DNA of 7,744 nt, taken from NCBI GenBank assembly GCA_021779235.1, contig JAJYBA010000070.1, positions 1-7,744 on the forward strand. The letters are read 5' to 3'. The DNA comes from Bacillota bacterium. GTDB lineage: Bacteria; Bacillota; Clostridia; Clostridiales; Clostridiaceae. The number at the start of each line of letters is the position of its first letter. The stretch's first letter is position 1. The notes beneath the pieces are model-generated. The model was not told the DNA's origin. It made no database searches and was given only the letters and a program-made list of their open reading frames with translations. A program made the translations under genes and the position numbers. Below, one piece after another: positions 1 through 6,191 of this stretch.

Positions 1-2
1 GT

Positions 3-500
3 ATATGGAATGGCATTAAATGCATAACTTCAGCAGTTTGGAATGATATAAAGAAAGCTATTGAAAATCCAATAAATGCAGCAAAGACTACTGTTAGTAA
101 TGCAATAAATGCGATAAAAGGTTTTTTCACCAATCTAAAATTACCAGAGATAAAAATTCCAAAGATAAAATTGCCTCACTTTAGTATAAATGGAGAGTTT
201 AGTTTAAAACCTCCAAGTGTACCTCATTTAGATGTTAGTTGGTACGCTAGTGGTGGTATCTTTAATAGACCTAGCGTTATAGGGGTAGGTGAAGCGGGTA
301 CAGAAGCAGTTCTTCCTATTGATAGACTAGATGAACTTATGGCAAGAGCCATAGAAAAAGTAAGAGGCAATGGTGGTTCAGGAGGTTTAACACTTAATAT
401 AGAAAAATTTATAAATAATACAGATAAGGATATAGAGCAGCTTGCCTATGAACTGGAGTTTTATAGGCAGAGAGTAGCAATAGGGAAAGGAGGAGTTTAA
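3..500 (+). CDS. Phage tail tape measure protein, C-terminal part (5' end outside window)
   Basis: The reading frame is open from the first bases of the window to TAA at 498-500, giving 165 residues of C-terminus with no start in the window. Tape measure proteins set tail length and sit in the tail lumen. Three things support the call. There is a basic, proline-spaced stretch (LPEIKIPKIKLPHF, encoded about 141-182), common near the C-terminus of Gram-positive phage tape measures. There is the family's glycine-rich closing motif: GGIFNRPSVIGVGEAGTEAV followed by LPIDRLDEL (about 252-335). The next gene is Dit, the standard neighbour. The first part (about 3-130) looks amphipathic and helical. 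An ATG-like start at 171 lies inside the gene and is not a real start. The last codons overlap the SD of the next gene (AAAGGAGGAG, 486-495). The family call is firm; full length and any lysin domain upstream cannot be seen. Confidence 0.88.
   Translation: MWNGIKCITSAVWNDIKKAIENPINAAKTTVSNAINAIKGFFTNLKLPEIKIPKIKLPHFSINGEFSLKPPSVPHLDVSWYASGGIFNRPSVIGVGEAGTEAVLPIDRLDELMARAIEKVRGNGGSGGLTLNIEKFINNTDKDIEQLAYELEFYRQRVAIGKGGV
486..495 (+). promoter_or_regulatory. Strong Shine-Dalgarno for the Dit gene
   Basis: AAAGGAGGAG is an almost ideal SD sequence. Counting from the end of AAAGGAGG, an ATT at 502 lies 8 nt downstream, which is normal spacing. No ATG, GTG or TTG in the Dit frame is near it. It decides the start chosen for the next gene and lies within the last codons of the tape measure gene. 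Confidence 0.75.
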
Positions 501-501
501 G

Positions 502-1206
502 ATTCTTAGTTTTAATTTTGGTGGTAAAAACAGCTTTAGTGACTATGGAATTTTAATAACGAAGAGGCCTAACATTCCTTCTCCTACTCGCAAAGTTACG
601 ACACTTGATGTACCAGGAAGAAATTCTGCGCTTCGTTTTGATGAAAATACCTACGAGGACATTAATATTACAGTTCAATGCTCATTAAAGGATGATTCAA
701 ATTTAGCAGACAAAATAGATTTAATTAAAGTGTGGCTCATAGGAAGTGGAGAGAGTGACCTTGTTTTTAATTTTCAGGAAGATAAGAAATATATAGCTCA
801 GGTTGTGAATGCAATAGATTATGCTCAAATATTTAAGGTGTTTTCAAATTTTATCATTATATTTAACTGCAGGCCTTTTAAATATTCAGTTAGCAATGCT
901 TTGATTTCATTAACTTCAGCAGGTTCCATAACAAATTTTGGTACAATTTATAGTGAACCAACTATCAAAGTTTATGGAACAGGTGATGGTACATTAGTTA
1001 TAGGCAGTCAAGTTATAACTCTATCAAGTATACTAGGTAGCCTGATAATCGACAGCACAATTCAGGATTGCTATGGTGATGATGGTTCGAATCTAAATAA
1101 TAAAATGTCTGGAGAATTTTCAATACTCAATGTAGGAGTAAATAATATTTCATGGACTGGAGGCATAACAGCTCTTGATATTACGCCAAACTGGCGGTGG
1201 CTATAA
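502..1206 (+). CDS. Distal tail protein (Dit, siphovirus tail component family), probable ATT start
   Basis: Dit forms the hexameric ring that joins the tail tube to Tal and the receptor-binding apparatus. The frame is open from just after a TAG at 481-483 to TAA at 1204-1206, about 234 residues if ATT 502 is the start, the usual Dit size. The N-terminus reads (M)LSFNFGGKNSFSDYGILIT, typical of the family, followed by the VPGRNSALRFDENTYED segment, an IFNCRPFKY segment in the middle and the closing ITPNWRWL. All are characteristic of the Dit/phi3626 gp14-like family. The first conventional start is a GTG at 730, which would delete about 76 conserved residues, so translation must begin upstream. 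ATT 502 has the best spacing from the SD at 486-495; AAG 499 and TTT 496 are worse. The stop overlaps the ATG of Tal by one base (TAATG), suggesting translational coupling. The identity is firm; the exact start is not. Confidence 0.85.
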   Translation: MLSFNFGGKNSFSDYGILITKRPNIPSPTRKVTTLDVPGRNSALRFDENTYEDINITVQCSLKDDSNLADKIDLIKVWLIGSGESDLVFNFQEDKKYIAQVVNAIDYAQIFKVFSNFIIIFNCRPFKYSVSNALISLTSAGSITNFGTIYSEPTIKVYGTGDGTLVIGSQVITLSSILGSLIIDSTIQDCYGDDGSNLNNKMSGEFSILNVGVNNISWTGGITALDITPNWRWL

Positions 1207-2870
1207 TGGCACTAATAACAATATATAATAAGAAAACTACCAAAGGTAATTTTAAAAACAATGGCCTTGCAGTACTAAATGAGTGTATAAAATGTGAAGT
1301 AACTGAAGAACAAAATGGAGATTATTCTTTAGAGCTTCAATATCCATCGACCTCAAAGAAAGCTCAGCATTTTGTTAAATACAATATTATTAAAGTAGAT
1401 GGACAACTTTTTAGAATATACAGAGTAGAAAAAGAACATAAAAATAATAAAATAGTTTATGTGTGGGCTAGTCATATTTTTTATGATCTGGCCTTTGATT
1501 TTATTGAGAATGTATCAATTTCAAATAGCTGTATAAAAACAGCAATTATTAAAGCCTTGCAAGGTAGAGAATTTGAAACGGTATATACAGTTGATAGTGA
1601 TATTGTCATTGCTGGAAGCATTGATTTAGTACAGATTAATCCTGCACAAGCCATATTTAACATTATTAATACATGGGGTTATGGATTTCTAAAAAGAGAT
1701 AATTATGATATTAAAGTTCTTATTTCCTCGGGTACTGATACTGGTGTCCTGGTTAAATACGGTAAAAATATTCATGGCATAAAAGTTATTATTGACTCTA
1801 CAGAAGTTGCAACAAAGATATTTCCTTTAGGAAATGGTGGGATAACCCTTGCTGAAAAATACGTAGACATAACAGATTGGAATAATGCAGATTTCCCTGT
1901 ATTTCCGATAATAAAAAAGGTTGAATTTGATGCTGGTGACGAACCGACACTAAGAAGTGCAGCTAAAGAATTAGCTAAAACTATAGGACTTGAGAGGACT
2001 ACTATAGAAGTAGACTTCTTAGAACTTTCAAAAACTAAAGAATATGTAAATTATAAAGATCTTGAGACTGTTAAAGTTGGAGACACAGTAACACTTAAAC
2101 ATAGAGAATTAGATATTAATGTTAAGGTGCCTGTTATTAAAGTTAAGAGTGATAAGTTAACAGGCTTAAATTCAAAGGTACAATTAGGGCAACCACGTAG
2201 AACTAATGATGATTCAGCCGCATTGAACGCAAGACTTAAAACTGTGTCTGATGATCTTAACAACAAGGTTGCAGAAGTAATGACATCAATGCTTTATTAT
2301 GCAAATTCGTCACTGATAACTGTGGATACATTATTAACGCAGTATGCCTATATGGGAGTTACTGCTGTAAAAAATACAAATCTTACATGTCTAATTTCAT
2401 TATATGGAGTAGCAAGTGCAGTATGTACATTAACAATTAGCATTAAATTAGATAATATAAGTATTGCTTTCACACCAAAACAAAAATTACAAGCAGGAGA
2501 TAATACCATAGGAATACCGCTTGGAATACCTCAGGTTTCATCCGGGGCACACTATATAGCTATATATTTTAGTACCGATACAGGCACTTTTACAATACCA
2601 TCATTTAATTTGCAATGCATGATTGACGGTAGAAATCTTCAAGGTGGACTTAGCTCTGAACCACCACACATTGAAGTGTCTGAAAAATTCAACAGAGCGG
2701 CTCTTAATATTTCAAAATCAGTTGCTTTGAATCCTTTGACAGAGAATTCTGCAGTTATTGTTGATACTCCGCTTGAGGGAGGAATTGCACAAATATTTAC
2801 TCCTTTAAATTTAAGTGTGAATGTTAAAGTTGACATGAAAACACTAACTGAAAATTCCAATCTAGTTTAA
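1206..2870 (+). CDS. Tail-associated protein Tal (phage minor structural protein / prophage tail endopeptidase-type family)
   Basis: This 554-residue protein is the expected tail-tip hub below Dit. Residues 1 to about 330 match the gp27-like Tal base as found in the 'phage minor structural protein N-terminal region' family. They start MALITIYNKKT and include CEVTEEQNGDYSLELQYP, an IFNIINTWGYGF segment and HGIKVIIDSTEVATKIFPLG. A short charged helical stretch follows (about 334-358, NDDSAALNARLKTVSDDLNN), probably a coiled-coil linker. The C-terminal part (about 360-554) is rich in beta-prone, Thr/Ser/Ile segments and is not recognised. No CHAP, NlpC/P60, lysozyme or M23 signature is visible, so a wall-cutting activity is not supported. 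ATG 1206 was chosen over GTG 1197 because it forms TAATG with the Dit stop and gives the family N-terminus; GGCGGTGG at 1193-1200 is a modest SD. Confidence 0.85.
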   Translation: MALITIYNKKTTKGNFKNNGLAVLNECIKCEVTEEQNGDYSLELQYPSTSKKAQHFVKYNIIKVDGQLFRIYRVEKEHKNNKIVYVWASHIFYDLAFDFIENVSISNSCIKTAIIKALQGREFETVYTVDSDIVIAGSIDLVQINPAQAIFNIINTWGYGFLKRDNYDIKVLISSGTDTGVLVKYGKNIHGIKVIIDSTEVATKIFPLGNGGITLAEKYVDITDWNNADFPVFPIIKKVEFDAGDEPTLRSAAKELAKTIGLERTTIEVDFLELSKTKEYVNYKDLETVKVGDTVTLKHRELDINVKVPVIKVKSDKLTGLNSKVQLGQPRRTNDDSAALNARLKTVSDDLNNKVAEVMTSMLYYANSSLITVDTLLTQYAYMGVTAVKNTNLTCLISLYGVASAVCTLTISIKLDNISIAFTPKQKLQAGDNTIGIPLGIPQVSSGAHYIAIYFSTDTGTFTIPSFNLQCMIDGRNLQGGLSSEPPHIEVSEKFNRAALNISKSVALNPLTENSAVIVDTPLEGGIAQIFTPLNLSVNVKVDMKTLTENSNLV

Positions 2871-2873
2871 GTA

Positions 2874-2883
2874 AAAAGGAGGT
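2874..2883 (+). promoter_or_regulatory. Shine-Dalgarno for the putative receptor-binding protein gene
   Basis: AAAAGGAGGT sits 5 nt before ATG 2889 in the 18-nt gap after Tal. It is a near-perfect match to the 16S rRNA tail and fixes the start of the next gene. Confidence 0.8.
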
Positions 2884-2888
2884 ATAAC

Positions 2889-4277
2889 ATGGAAGGAAAA
2901 GCACTAATACAGTTATTCGATGCTGAAACAAAGGAGGAAGTTTCTAGATATGAAAATAAAAACCTAATTACAAACGCATACAAAAAACTCATAGAAACAG
3001 TAGCTAATAATTTTAACAATCCTTTTATTGCATATGCATGTGATTCAAGCTCAGCAACTTTAAACTGGAAGCCAATAGATTTTGCAAAAGGTATATTACT
3101 TTTTGACGAGGTCCTTACAGAAAGTGCAGATACGCTACTTCCAGATGTAGGAGTTAGATGCATAGGCCATGCAGGAGGAGATTACTCAGGAACCGATTTG
3201 TATAGAGGAGATTATAACGCTACTGAATCTGGTCAAAATGGGAATACCTATAAAATTGTTTGGGATTTTGCTACAGACAAAGCAAATGGCACAATAAAAT
3301 CAATAGCACTTACAACTGAAAAAGGGGGAAATCAAGGATATGCAAATTCAACGAGCTATTTATCAGTAGGTTATACAAGTATGGATAATACAGTTATAAG
3401 TTTATTTAACCCTCCAGGAAATGGGACATATTCTACTATACAAGCTTCGGGATTTTTAAGCCCAAGTGCTAGTAACATATTATTTGTTGGATATTTAAAT
3501 GATTTGTCATGTTTTTATTATCAATATAAATTTTCAGGAACTATTAAACTTAGAAAATATAAAGCACCTAGTTTGGGGGCACTTGGCTTTTTAGAATCAC
3601 CAATGATGATTTGTGACACAAATTTAGATGTATCAAAGACTTTAGGAACAAATGAATATCTTCAATTATCGTTAGTAAACAATGTGATATATGGGTTACT
3701 CTATAATTCAAGCACTAAAGCTCTATACTTAAAAACTTATGATTTAAATTTAAATGAGCTCTCTTCTGTTACCCTTACAAATTCACAATTACTAAATATA
3801 GCTAACTATCAAAGCTGGGCAATGAATGAAAATTATGTATACGCATTAAGTAGTTCTTCATCACCAAGAGTTATGTATCAATATAATAAGACAACAGGAG
3901 CATATATTGGTGCTGTTAGCTTACCAACCAATAATATTACTAATTTGAATCAATTCGGAGATAAGAGAATGGTATTATCTAATTACTACTATAATAGTGT
4001 TTCTGGCGCGTATCATTTACAATTTTACTTATACGATGGAATTAATATACAGGGTCCTATTAATACTGATAATACATACAACAGTAGTGATAATCCCTAT
4101 GGATATTATTTAATTCCCGGTACACCTATTGCATATTTTTCACATTTTTATTCTTCATCTATTTATTATCATATAGGATTATTTGCTCCAGTGTTAGGTT
4201 CCGTGAATAATCTAGCTACACCAGTAACAAAAACACCCACAAATACAATGAAAGTAACTTATACAATAAGTTGGTAA
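2889..4277 (+). CDS. Tail-tip/baseplate structural protein, putative receptor-binding protein
   Basis: 462 residues between Tal and the holin, the usual place for the host-recognition protein of a Gram-positive siphophage. The N-terminus (GKALIQLFDAETKEEV, then YENKNLITNAYKKL) resembles the tail-attachment region of Firmicutes phage tail proteins. Residues 104-142 hold LYRGDYNATESG and YKIVWDFATDKANGTI, a segment I recognise from such proteins, and the end (about 446-461, VTKTPTNTMKVTYTIS) is also a familiar closing motif. From about 254 to 430 there are repeated short beta-strand pairs with Tyr/Asn/Ser-rich turns: LSLVNNVIYGLLYN, NYQSWAMNENYVYALS, GDKRMVLSNYYYN and LQFYLYD. This could be a partial beta-propeller, but that is inference. 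There is no signal peptide or transmembrane segment. The receptor is unknown; such proteins usually bind wall or surface polysaccharides. It could instead be an accessory baseplate protein. Confidence 0.7.
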   Translation: MEGKALIQLFDAETKEEVSRYENKNLITNAYKKLIETVANNFNNPFIAYACDSSSATLNWKPIDFAKGILLFDEVLTESADTLLPDVGVRCIGHAGGDYSGTDLYRGDYNATESGQNGNTYKIVWDFATDKANGTIKSIALTTEKGGNQGYANSTSYLSVGYTSMDNTVISLFNPPGNGTYSTIQASGFLSPSASNILFVGYLNDLSCFYYQYKFSGTIKLRKYKAPSLGALGFLESPMMICDTNLDVSKTLGTNEYLQLSLVNNVIYGLLYNSSTKALYLKTYDLNLNELSSVTLTNSQLLNIANYQSWAMNENYVYALSSSSSPRVMYQYNKTTGAYIGAVSLPTNNITNLNQFGDKRMVLSNYYYNSVSGAYHLQFYLYDGINIQGPINTDNTYNSSDNPYGYYLIPGTPIAYFSHFYSSSIYYHIGLFAPVLGSVNNLATPVTKTPTNTMKVTYTISW

Positions 4278-4315
4278 AAAGCATAGTGTTATTAGTATCT
4301 ATAAATTTAAAAACT

Positions 4316-4323
4316 GGGGAGGG
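4316..4323 (+). promoter_or_regulatory. Shine-Dalgarno for the holin gene
   Basis: GGGGAGGG lies 8 nt before ATG 4332 in the 54-nt gap after the receptor-binding protein gene. The rest of that gap (4278-4315) is AT-rich, and I see no clear terminator or promoter in it, so structural and lysis genes are probably co-transcribed. Confidence 0.65.
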
Positions 4324-4331
4324 AAGCAGTA

Positions 4332-4742
4332 ATGAAAAGTTCAATTAATATTATACAAGCAATATTTGCTACAATAGGCGGATATATTGGCTATTTTTTA
4401 GGAGGTATCGATGGCTTTATGTATGCACTGATTACTTTTGTTGTCATTGATTATTTAACAGGCTTAATGGTAGCAGTGCTAGAAAAAAAGCTATCAAGTG
4501 AAGTTGGATTTAGAGGAATATTTAAAAAGGTCTTAATTTTCACATTGGTAGGTATAGCAAATATAATAGACGTTCATTTGATTCAAAACGGTAGTGCAAT
4601 TCGTACTGCTGTTATTTTTTTCTACATTTCCAATGAAGGTATAAGTATTATAGAAAATGCAGCTAAAATAGGACTTCCTATACCAGAAAAATTAAAGGAT
4701 ATTTTAGAGCAACTTAATAAGGAGGATAAACTTAATGGATAG
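4332..4742 (+). CDS. Phage holin, toxin secretion/phage lysis family (Phage_holin_4)
   Basis: 136 residues, the usual length for this family of small Firmicutes holins, which form membrane holes that let the endolysin reach the wall. Hydrophobic segments can be seen at about residues 7-25, 29-50, 67-84 and 90-107. Family hallmarks are the D-Y-L-T-G motif at 40-44, the GFRGIFKK loop at 59-66 and SNEGISIIEN at 100-109. The C-terminal tail is charged (EKLKDILEQLNKEDKLNG), as expected for a cytoplasmic end. It overlaps the amidase start by 8 nt, so the two are translationally linked as a lysis cassette. It is related in type to holins used for clostridial toxin release such as TcdE, but no toxin gene is in this window. 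Confidence 0.93.
   Translation: MKSSINIIQAIFATIGGYIGYFLGGIDGFMYALITFVVIDYLTGLMVAVLEKKLSSEVGFRGIFKKVLIFTLVGIANIIDVHLIQNGSAIRTAVIFFYISNEGISIIENAAKIGLPIPEKLKDILEQLNKEDKLNG
4718..4726 (+). promoter_or_regulatory. Shine-Dalgarno for the amidase, inside the holin gene
   Basis: TAAGGAGGA lies in the last codons of the holin gene, 8 nt before ATG 4735. It supports the overlapping start of the endolysin. Confidence 0.75.
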
Positions 4743-5424
4743 ATTATGTTTTGACTATGGGCACGGAGGAGTAGACTGTGGTGCTGATTATCATGAAAGA
4801 AAGGAGTCCAATGATGTATTAAGTTTAGGGAAAGCTGTGGCAGCAGAAGTTAGAAGGCATGGGGTTACTGTTGAGGAAACAAGAACTTCTGATACTCAGT
4901 TAAGCCTTACGGATAGGACAAACTTTGAGAATAGAAACACCTATGGCTATTTTATCTCCTTTCATAGAAATGCAGTTCAGCCTGAAAAGGCAAGGGGAGT
5001 GGAAACCTATACTTATTTAAACGCAGGGGTAAAGTCAAAAGGATTAGCTGAGAAGATACAAACGTCTCTCGTAGCATTGGGATTTACAGATAGAGGAGTA
5101 AAGGAAGCAAATTATTATGTACTTAGAGAAACTAAGGCTCCAGCAGTACTTATAGAGATTGGATTTATTGATAATAGTGGAGATAATGCTTTGTTTGATA
5201 GTAAGCAGAATGAAATAATCAAGGCTCTTGCAAAAGCTATTCTTGCACAGATGGGAATTGACTATGTGGAAGCTTCACCACCATCAGAGCCACAATCTAC
5301 AGTAGATCAAACTCTTTATAGGGTAATGGCAGGTTCTTATTCTGTTAGAGAAAATGCAGAAAATCAAGTTCAGAAATTAAAGAATGCTGGGTTTGATGCT
5401 ACAATTATGCTCTTTAATAAGTAG
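4735..5424 (+). CDS. Endolysin: N-acetylmuramoyl-L-alanine amidase (Amidase_3) with C-terminal SPOR domain
   Basis: A 229-residue zinc amidase that would cut the bond between N-acetylmuramic acid and the L-alanine of the stem peptide. Residues 1 to about 174 are the Amidase_3 domain. Likely zinc ligands are His10 (in DYGHGG), Glu24 (in RKESNDV) and His77 (in SFHRNA), with Glu141 (in VLIEIGFIDN) as the catalytic acid. A short Ser/Pro linker (about 178-190) leads to a SPOR domain (about 191-227: LYRVMAGSYSVRENAENQV, then LKNAGFDATIMLF), a fold that binds peptidoglycan glycan strands and here would act as the wall-targeting module. There is no signal peptide, so export depends on the holin just upstream. 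The usual Pro of the DPGHGG motif is Tyr8 here, a change also likely in related clostridial phage amidases. Stop at 5422-5424. Confidence 0.94.
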   Translation: MDRLCFDYGHGGVDCGADYHERKESNDVLSLGKAVAAEVRRHGVTVEETRTSDTQLSLTDRTNFENRNTYGYFISFHRNAVQPEKARGVETYTYLNAGVKSKGLAEKIQTSLVALGFTDRGVKEANYYVLRETKAPAVLIEIGFIDNSGDNALFDSKQNEIIKALAKAILAQMGIDYVEASPPSEPQSTVDQTLYRVMAGSYSVRENAENQVQKLKNAGFDATIMLFNK

Positions 5425-5507
5425 AAAAGTGATTCTATTAATTAAGGAAGAGTATTTTTAAATATAAAATTAAGTTAAGCATGAGTTAACGGAAATAATG
5501 AATGATG
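5425..5507 (+). other. Non-coding stretch between the amidase and the terminator
   Basis: Very AT-rich with no credible gene. It holds a short spaced repeat: AGTTAA at 5473-5478 and again at 5485-5490, which also makes a GTTAA/TTAAC inverted pair. I could find only weak -10-like strings (TATAAA 5463-5468, AATAAT 5494-5499) without good -35 partners, so no promoter is called. An attachment site here is possible but cannot be seen from one sequence. Confidence 0.5.
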
Positions 5508-5537
5508 GGAGAAGCTCTTAAGGGTTTCTCCTTTTTT
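5508..5537 (+). terminator. Rho-independent terminator of the late (tail-lysis) operon
   Basis: The arms GGAGAAGCTC (5508-5517) and GGGTTTCTCC (5522-5531) pair over 10 bp with two G-T wobbles around a TTAA loop, followed by six T residues (5532-5537). It sits 83 nt after the amidase stop and ends 17 nt before the next start codon, so it also limits how the next genes can be transcribed. Confidence 0.9.
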
Positions 5538-5554
5538 CATGGGGGTGTAATTTA

Positions 5555-5983
5555 ATGACTAATATTCAGAAGGAAAAAATACAGAAGATGCGTCAAGAGG
5601 GACAGAGCTATTCACAGATTTCATCAACCCTTGGAATTTCTCAAAACACAATAAAGTCTTATTGTAGACGTAACAATTTAGGGGCTACTAAAAGCACCAA
5701 ACCTAAGACAGAGAAGAAGATATTTACTTCCTGCAAACATTGTGGAAAAACCTTAACCCAAGGAACAAAAGGTCAACCAAAGAAATTCTGCTGTGAGGAG
5801 TGCCGTAGAGATTGGTGGAAAGTCAATGATAATGAGCTAGTTAAAAAGGCTTACTATACACTAAGCTGTGCAGAGTGTGGAATTAAATTTGAAAGCTATG
5901 GCAACAAGAACCGTAAGTTTTGCGGACATGCCTGTTATATAAAAAATCGTTTTAAGAAAGAGAGGAGTTTAAATGAATCATGA
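5555..5983 (+). CDS. HTH and double zinc-ribbon protein, first copy (often labelled sigma-70-like)
   Basis: 142 residues. Residues about 5-41 form a helix-turn-helix similar to sigma region 4 or resolvase-type HTHs (EGQSYSQISSTLGISQNTIK, then SYCRRN). Two CX2C...CX3C zinc-ribbon-like units follow: Cys60/Cys63 with Cys79/Cys83, and Cys105/Cys108 with Cys123/Cys127. Signature strings are QPKKFCCEECRRDWWK and FESYGNKNRKFCGHACY. The protein is basic and probably binds DNA. I recognise the type from Firmicutes mobile elements, where it tends to lie beside serine recombinases, but its biochemical role is not known to me. The SD GGGGGTGT (5541-5548) gives a clear ATG start. It overlaps the next small gene by 11 nt. 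It is not a full sigma factor: no region 2 is present. Confidence 0.85.
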   Translation: MTNIQKEKIQKMRQEGQSYSQISSTLGISQNTIKSYCRRNNLGATKSTKPKTEKKIFTSCKHCGKTLTQGTKGQPKKFCCEECRRDWWKVNDNELVKKAYYTLSCAECGIKFESYGNKNRKFCGHACYIKNRFKKERSLNES

Positions 5984-6128
5984 GCAATTTAAACGTGAAA
6001 GAAATTATAGAGTATCCCTTGCTATTGCGAAGTCAATGCGCTCAAAAAAACTTATAACTGAACAGGAATACAGTAAAATAGATAAGATGTTAATAACAAA
6101 ATATACTCCTATTATAGGTAGTTTGTAG
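5973..6128 (+). CDS. 51-residue SHOCT-like protein
   Basis: A short gene with a good SD (AGAGGAG, 5961-5967) 5 nt before ATG 5973, overlapping the upstream gene by 11 nt, and ending TAG 6126-6128. Residues 20-43 (SMRSKKLITEQEYSKIDKML) match the SHOCT pattern: a short helix, a 'K-L-I-T-E-x-E-Y/F' turn, then a second helix. SHOCT is a small helical domain usually found at the C-terminus of larger proteins; here it is almost the whole protein. The overlap and position between two zinc-ribbon genes and a recombinase suggest it works with them, perhaps as an oligomerisation or partner-binding piece; that is inference. The conserved motif, SD and overlap make it a real gene. Confidence 0.82.
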   Translation: MNHEQFKRERNYRVSLAIAKSMRSKKLITEQEYSKIDKMLITKYTPIIGSL

Positions 6129-6164
6129 CTCTTATTAACTTGCTATGTATCAAAATCAGAGCTA
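6126..6164 (+). repeat. Inverted repeat with long loop
   Basis: TAGCTCT (6126-6132) is the exact reverse complement of AGAGCTA (6158-6164), with 25 nt between. In RNA it could form a stem just before the second, tighter inverted repeat at 6168-6187. Seven bp with a long loop may be chance. Confidence 0.35.
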
Positions 6165-6168
6165 ACAT
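6140..6168 (+). promoter_or_regulatory. Possible SigA-type promoter for the second HTH/zinc-ribbon gene and the recombinase
   Basis: TTGCTA (6140-6145) and TAACAT (6163-6168) each match the -35 and -10 consensus at 4 of 6 positions and are exactly 17 nt apart. Transcription would start near 6175, inside the inverted repeat 6168-6187. It lies in the only gap (63 nt) within the recombination module. In AT-rich DNA such matches arise often by chance, so this is a candidate only. Confidence 0.35.
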
Positions 6169-6187
6169 ATCACCTAGCGAGGTGATA
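6168..6187 (+). promoter_or_regulatory. Perfect 8-bp inverted repeat overlapping the SD: possible operator or translational hairpin
   Basis: TATCACCTAGCGAGGTGATA has two perfect 8-nt arms around AGCG. The right arm is the SD (AGGTGAT, 6180-6186) of the gene starting at TTG 6192. The left arm overlaps the last base of a candidate -10 box. As DNA it could be a repressor site; as RNA in a longer transcript it would hide the SD. It has no T-run after it, so it is not a terminator. Confidence 0.6.
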
Positions 6188-6191
6188 ATAT

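Noticed and set aside
171..500. A separate 109-residue protein
   Set aside because: The frame is open upstream to the window edge with tape-measure-like sequence, so this is the tail end of that gene.
1197..1205. GTG start three codons upstream for Tal
   Set aside because: ATG 1206 couples directly with the Dit stop (TAATG) and gives the family N-terminus MALITIYN.
730..1206. Short version of the Dit gene starting at GTG 730
   Set aside because: It would remove about 76 residues of conserved Dit sequence that are encoded in frame right after a strong SD; there is no SD before 730.
1481..3163. Four antisense open frames (1481-1663, 2051-2266, 2639-2860, 2867-3163)
   Set aside because: They lie opposite well-supported tail genes, are low-complexity, lack SDs and resemble no protein I know.
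5463..5499. -10-like strings TATAAA (5463-5468) and AATAAT (5494-5499) as promoters for the zinc-ribbon gene
   Set aside because: No convincing -35 at 16-18 nt; such strings are common in AT-rich DNA, and transcripts would still meet the terminator at 5508-5537.
5555..5680. True sigma factor
   Set aside because: Only a region-4-like HTH is present; there is no region 2, and the rest is zinc-ribbon sequence.
6168..6191. Hairpin as an intrinsic terminator after the SHOCT gene
   Set aside because: No T-run follows the right arm, and the stem includes the SD of the next gene.
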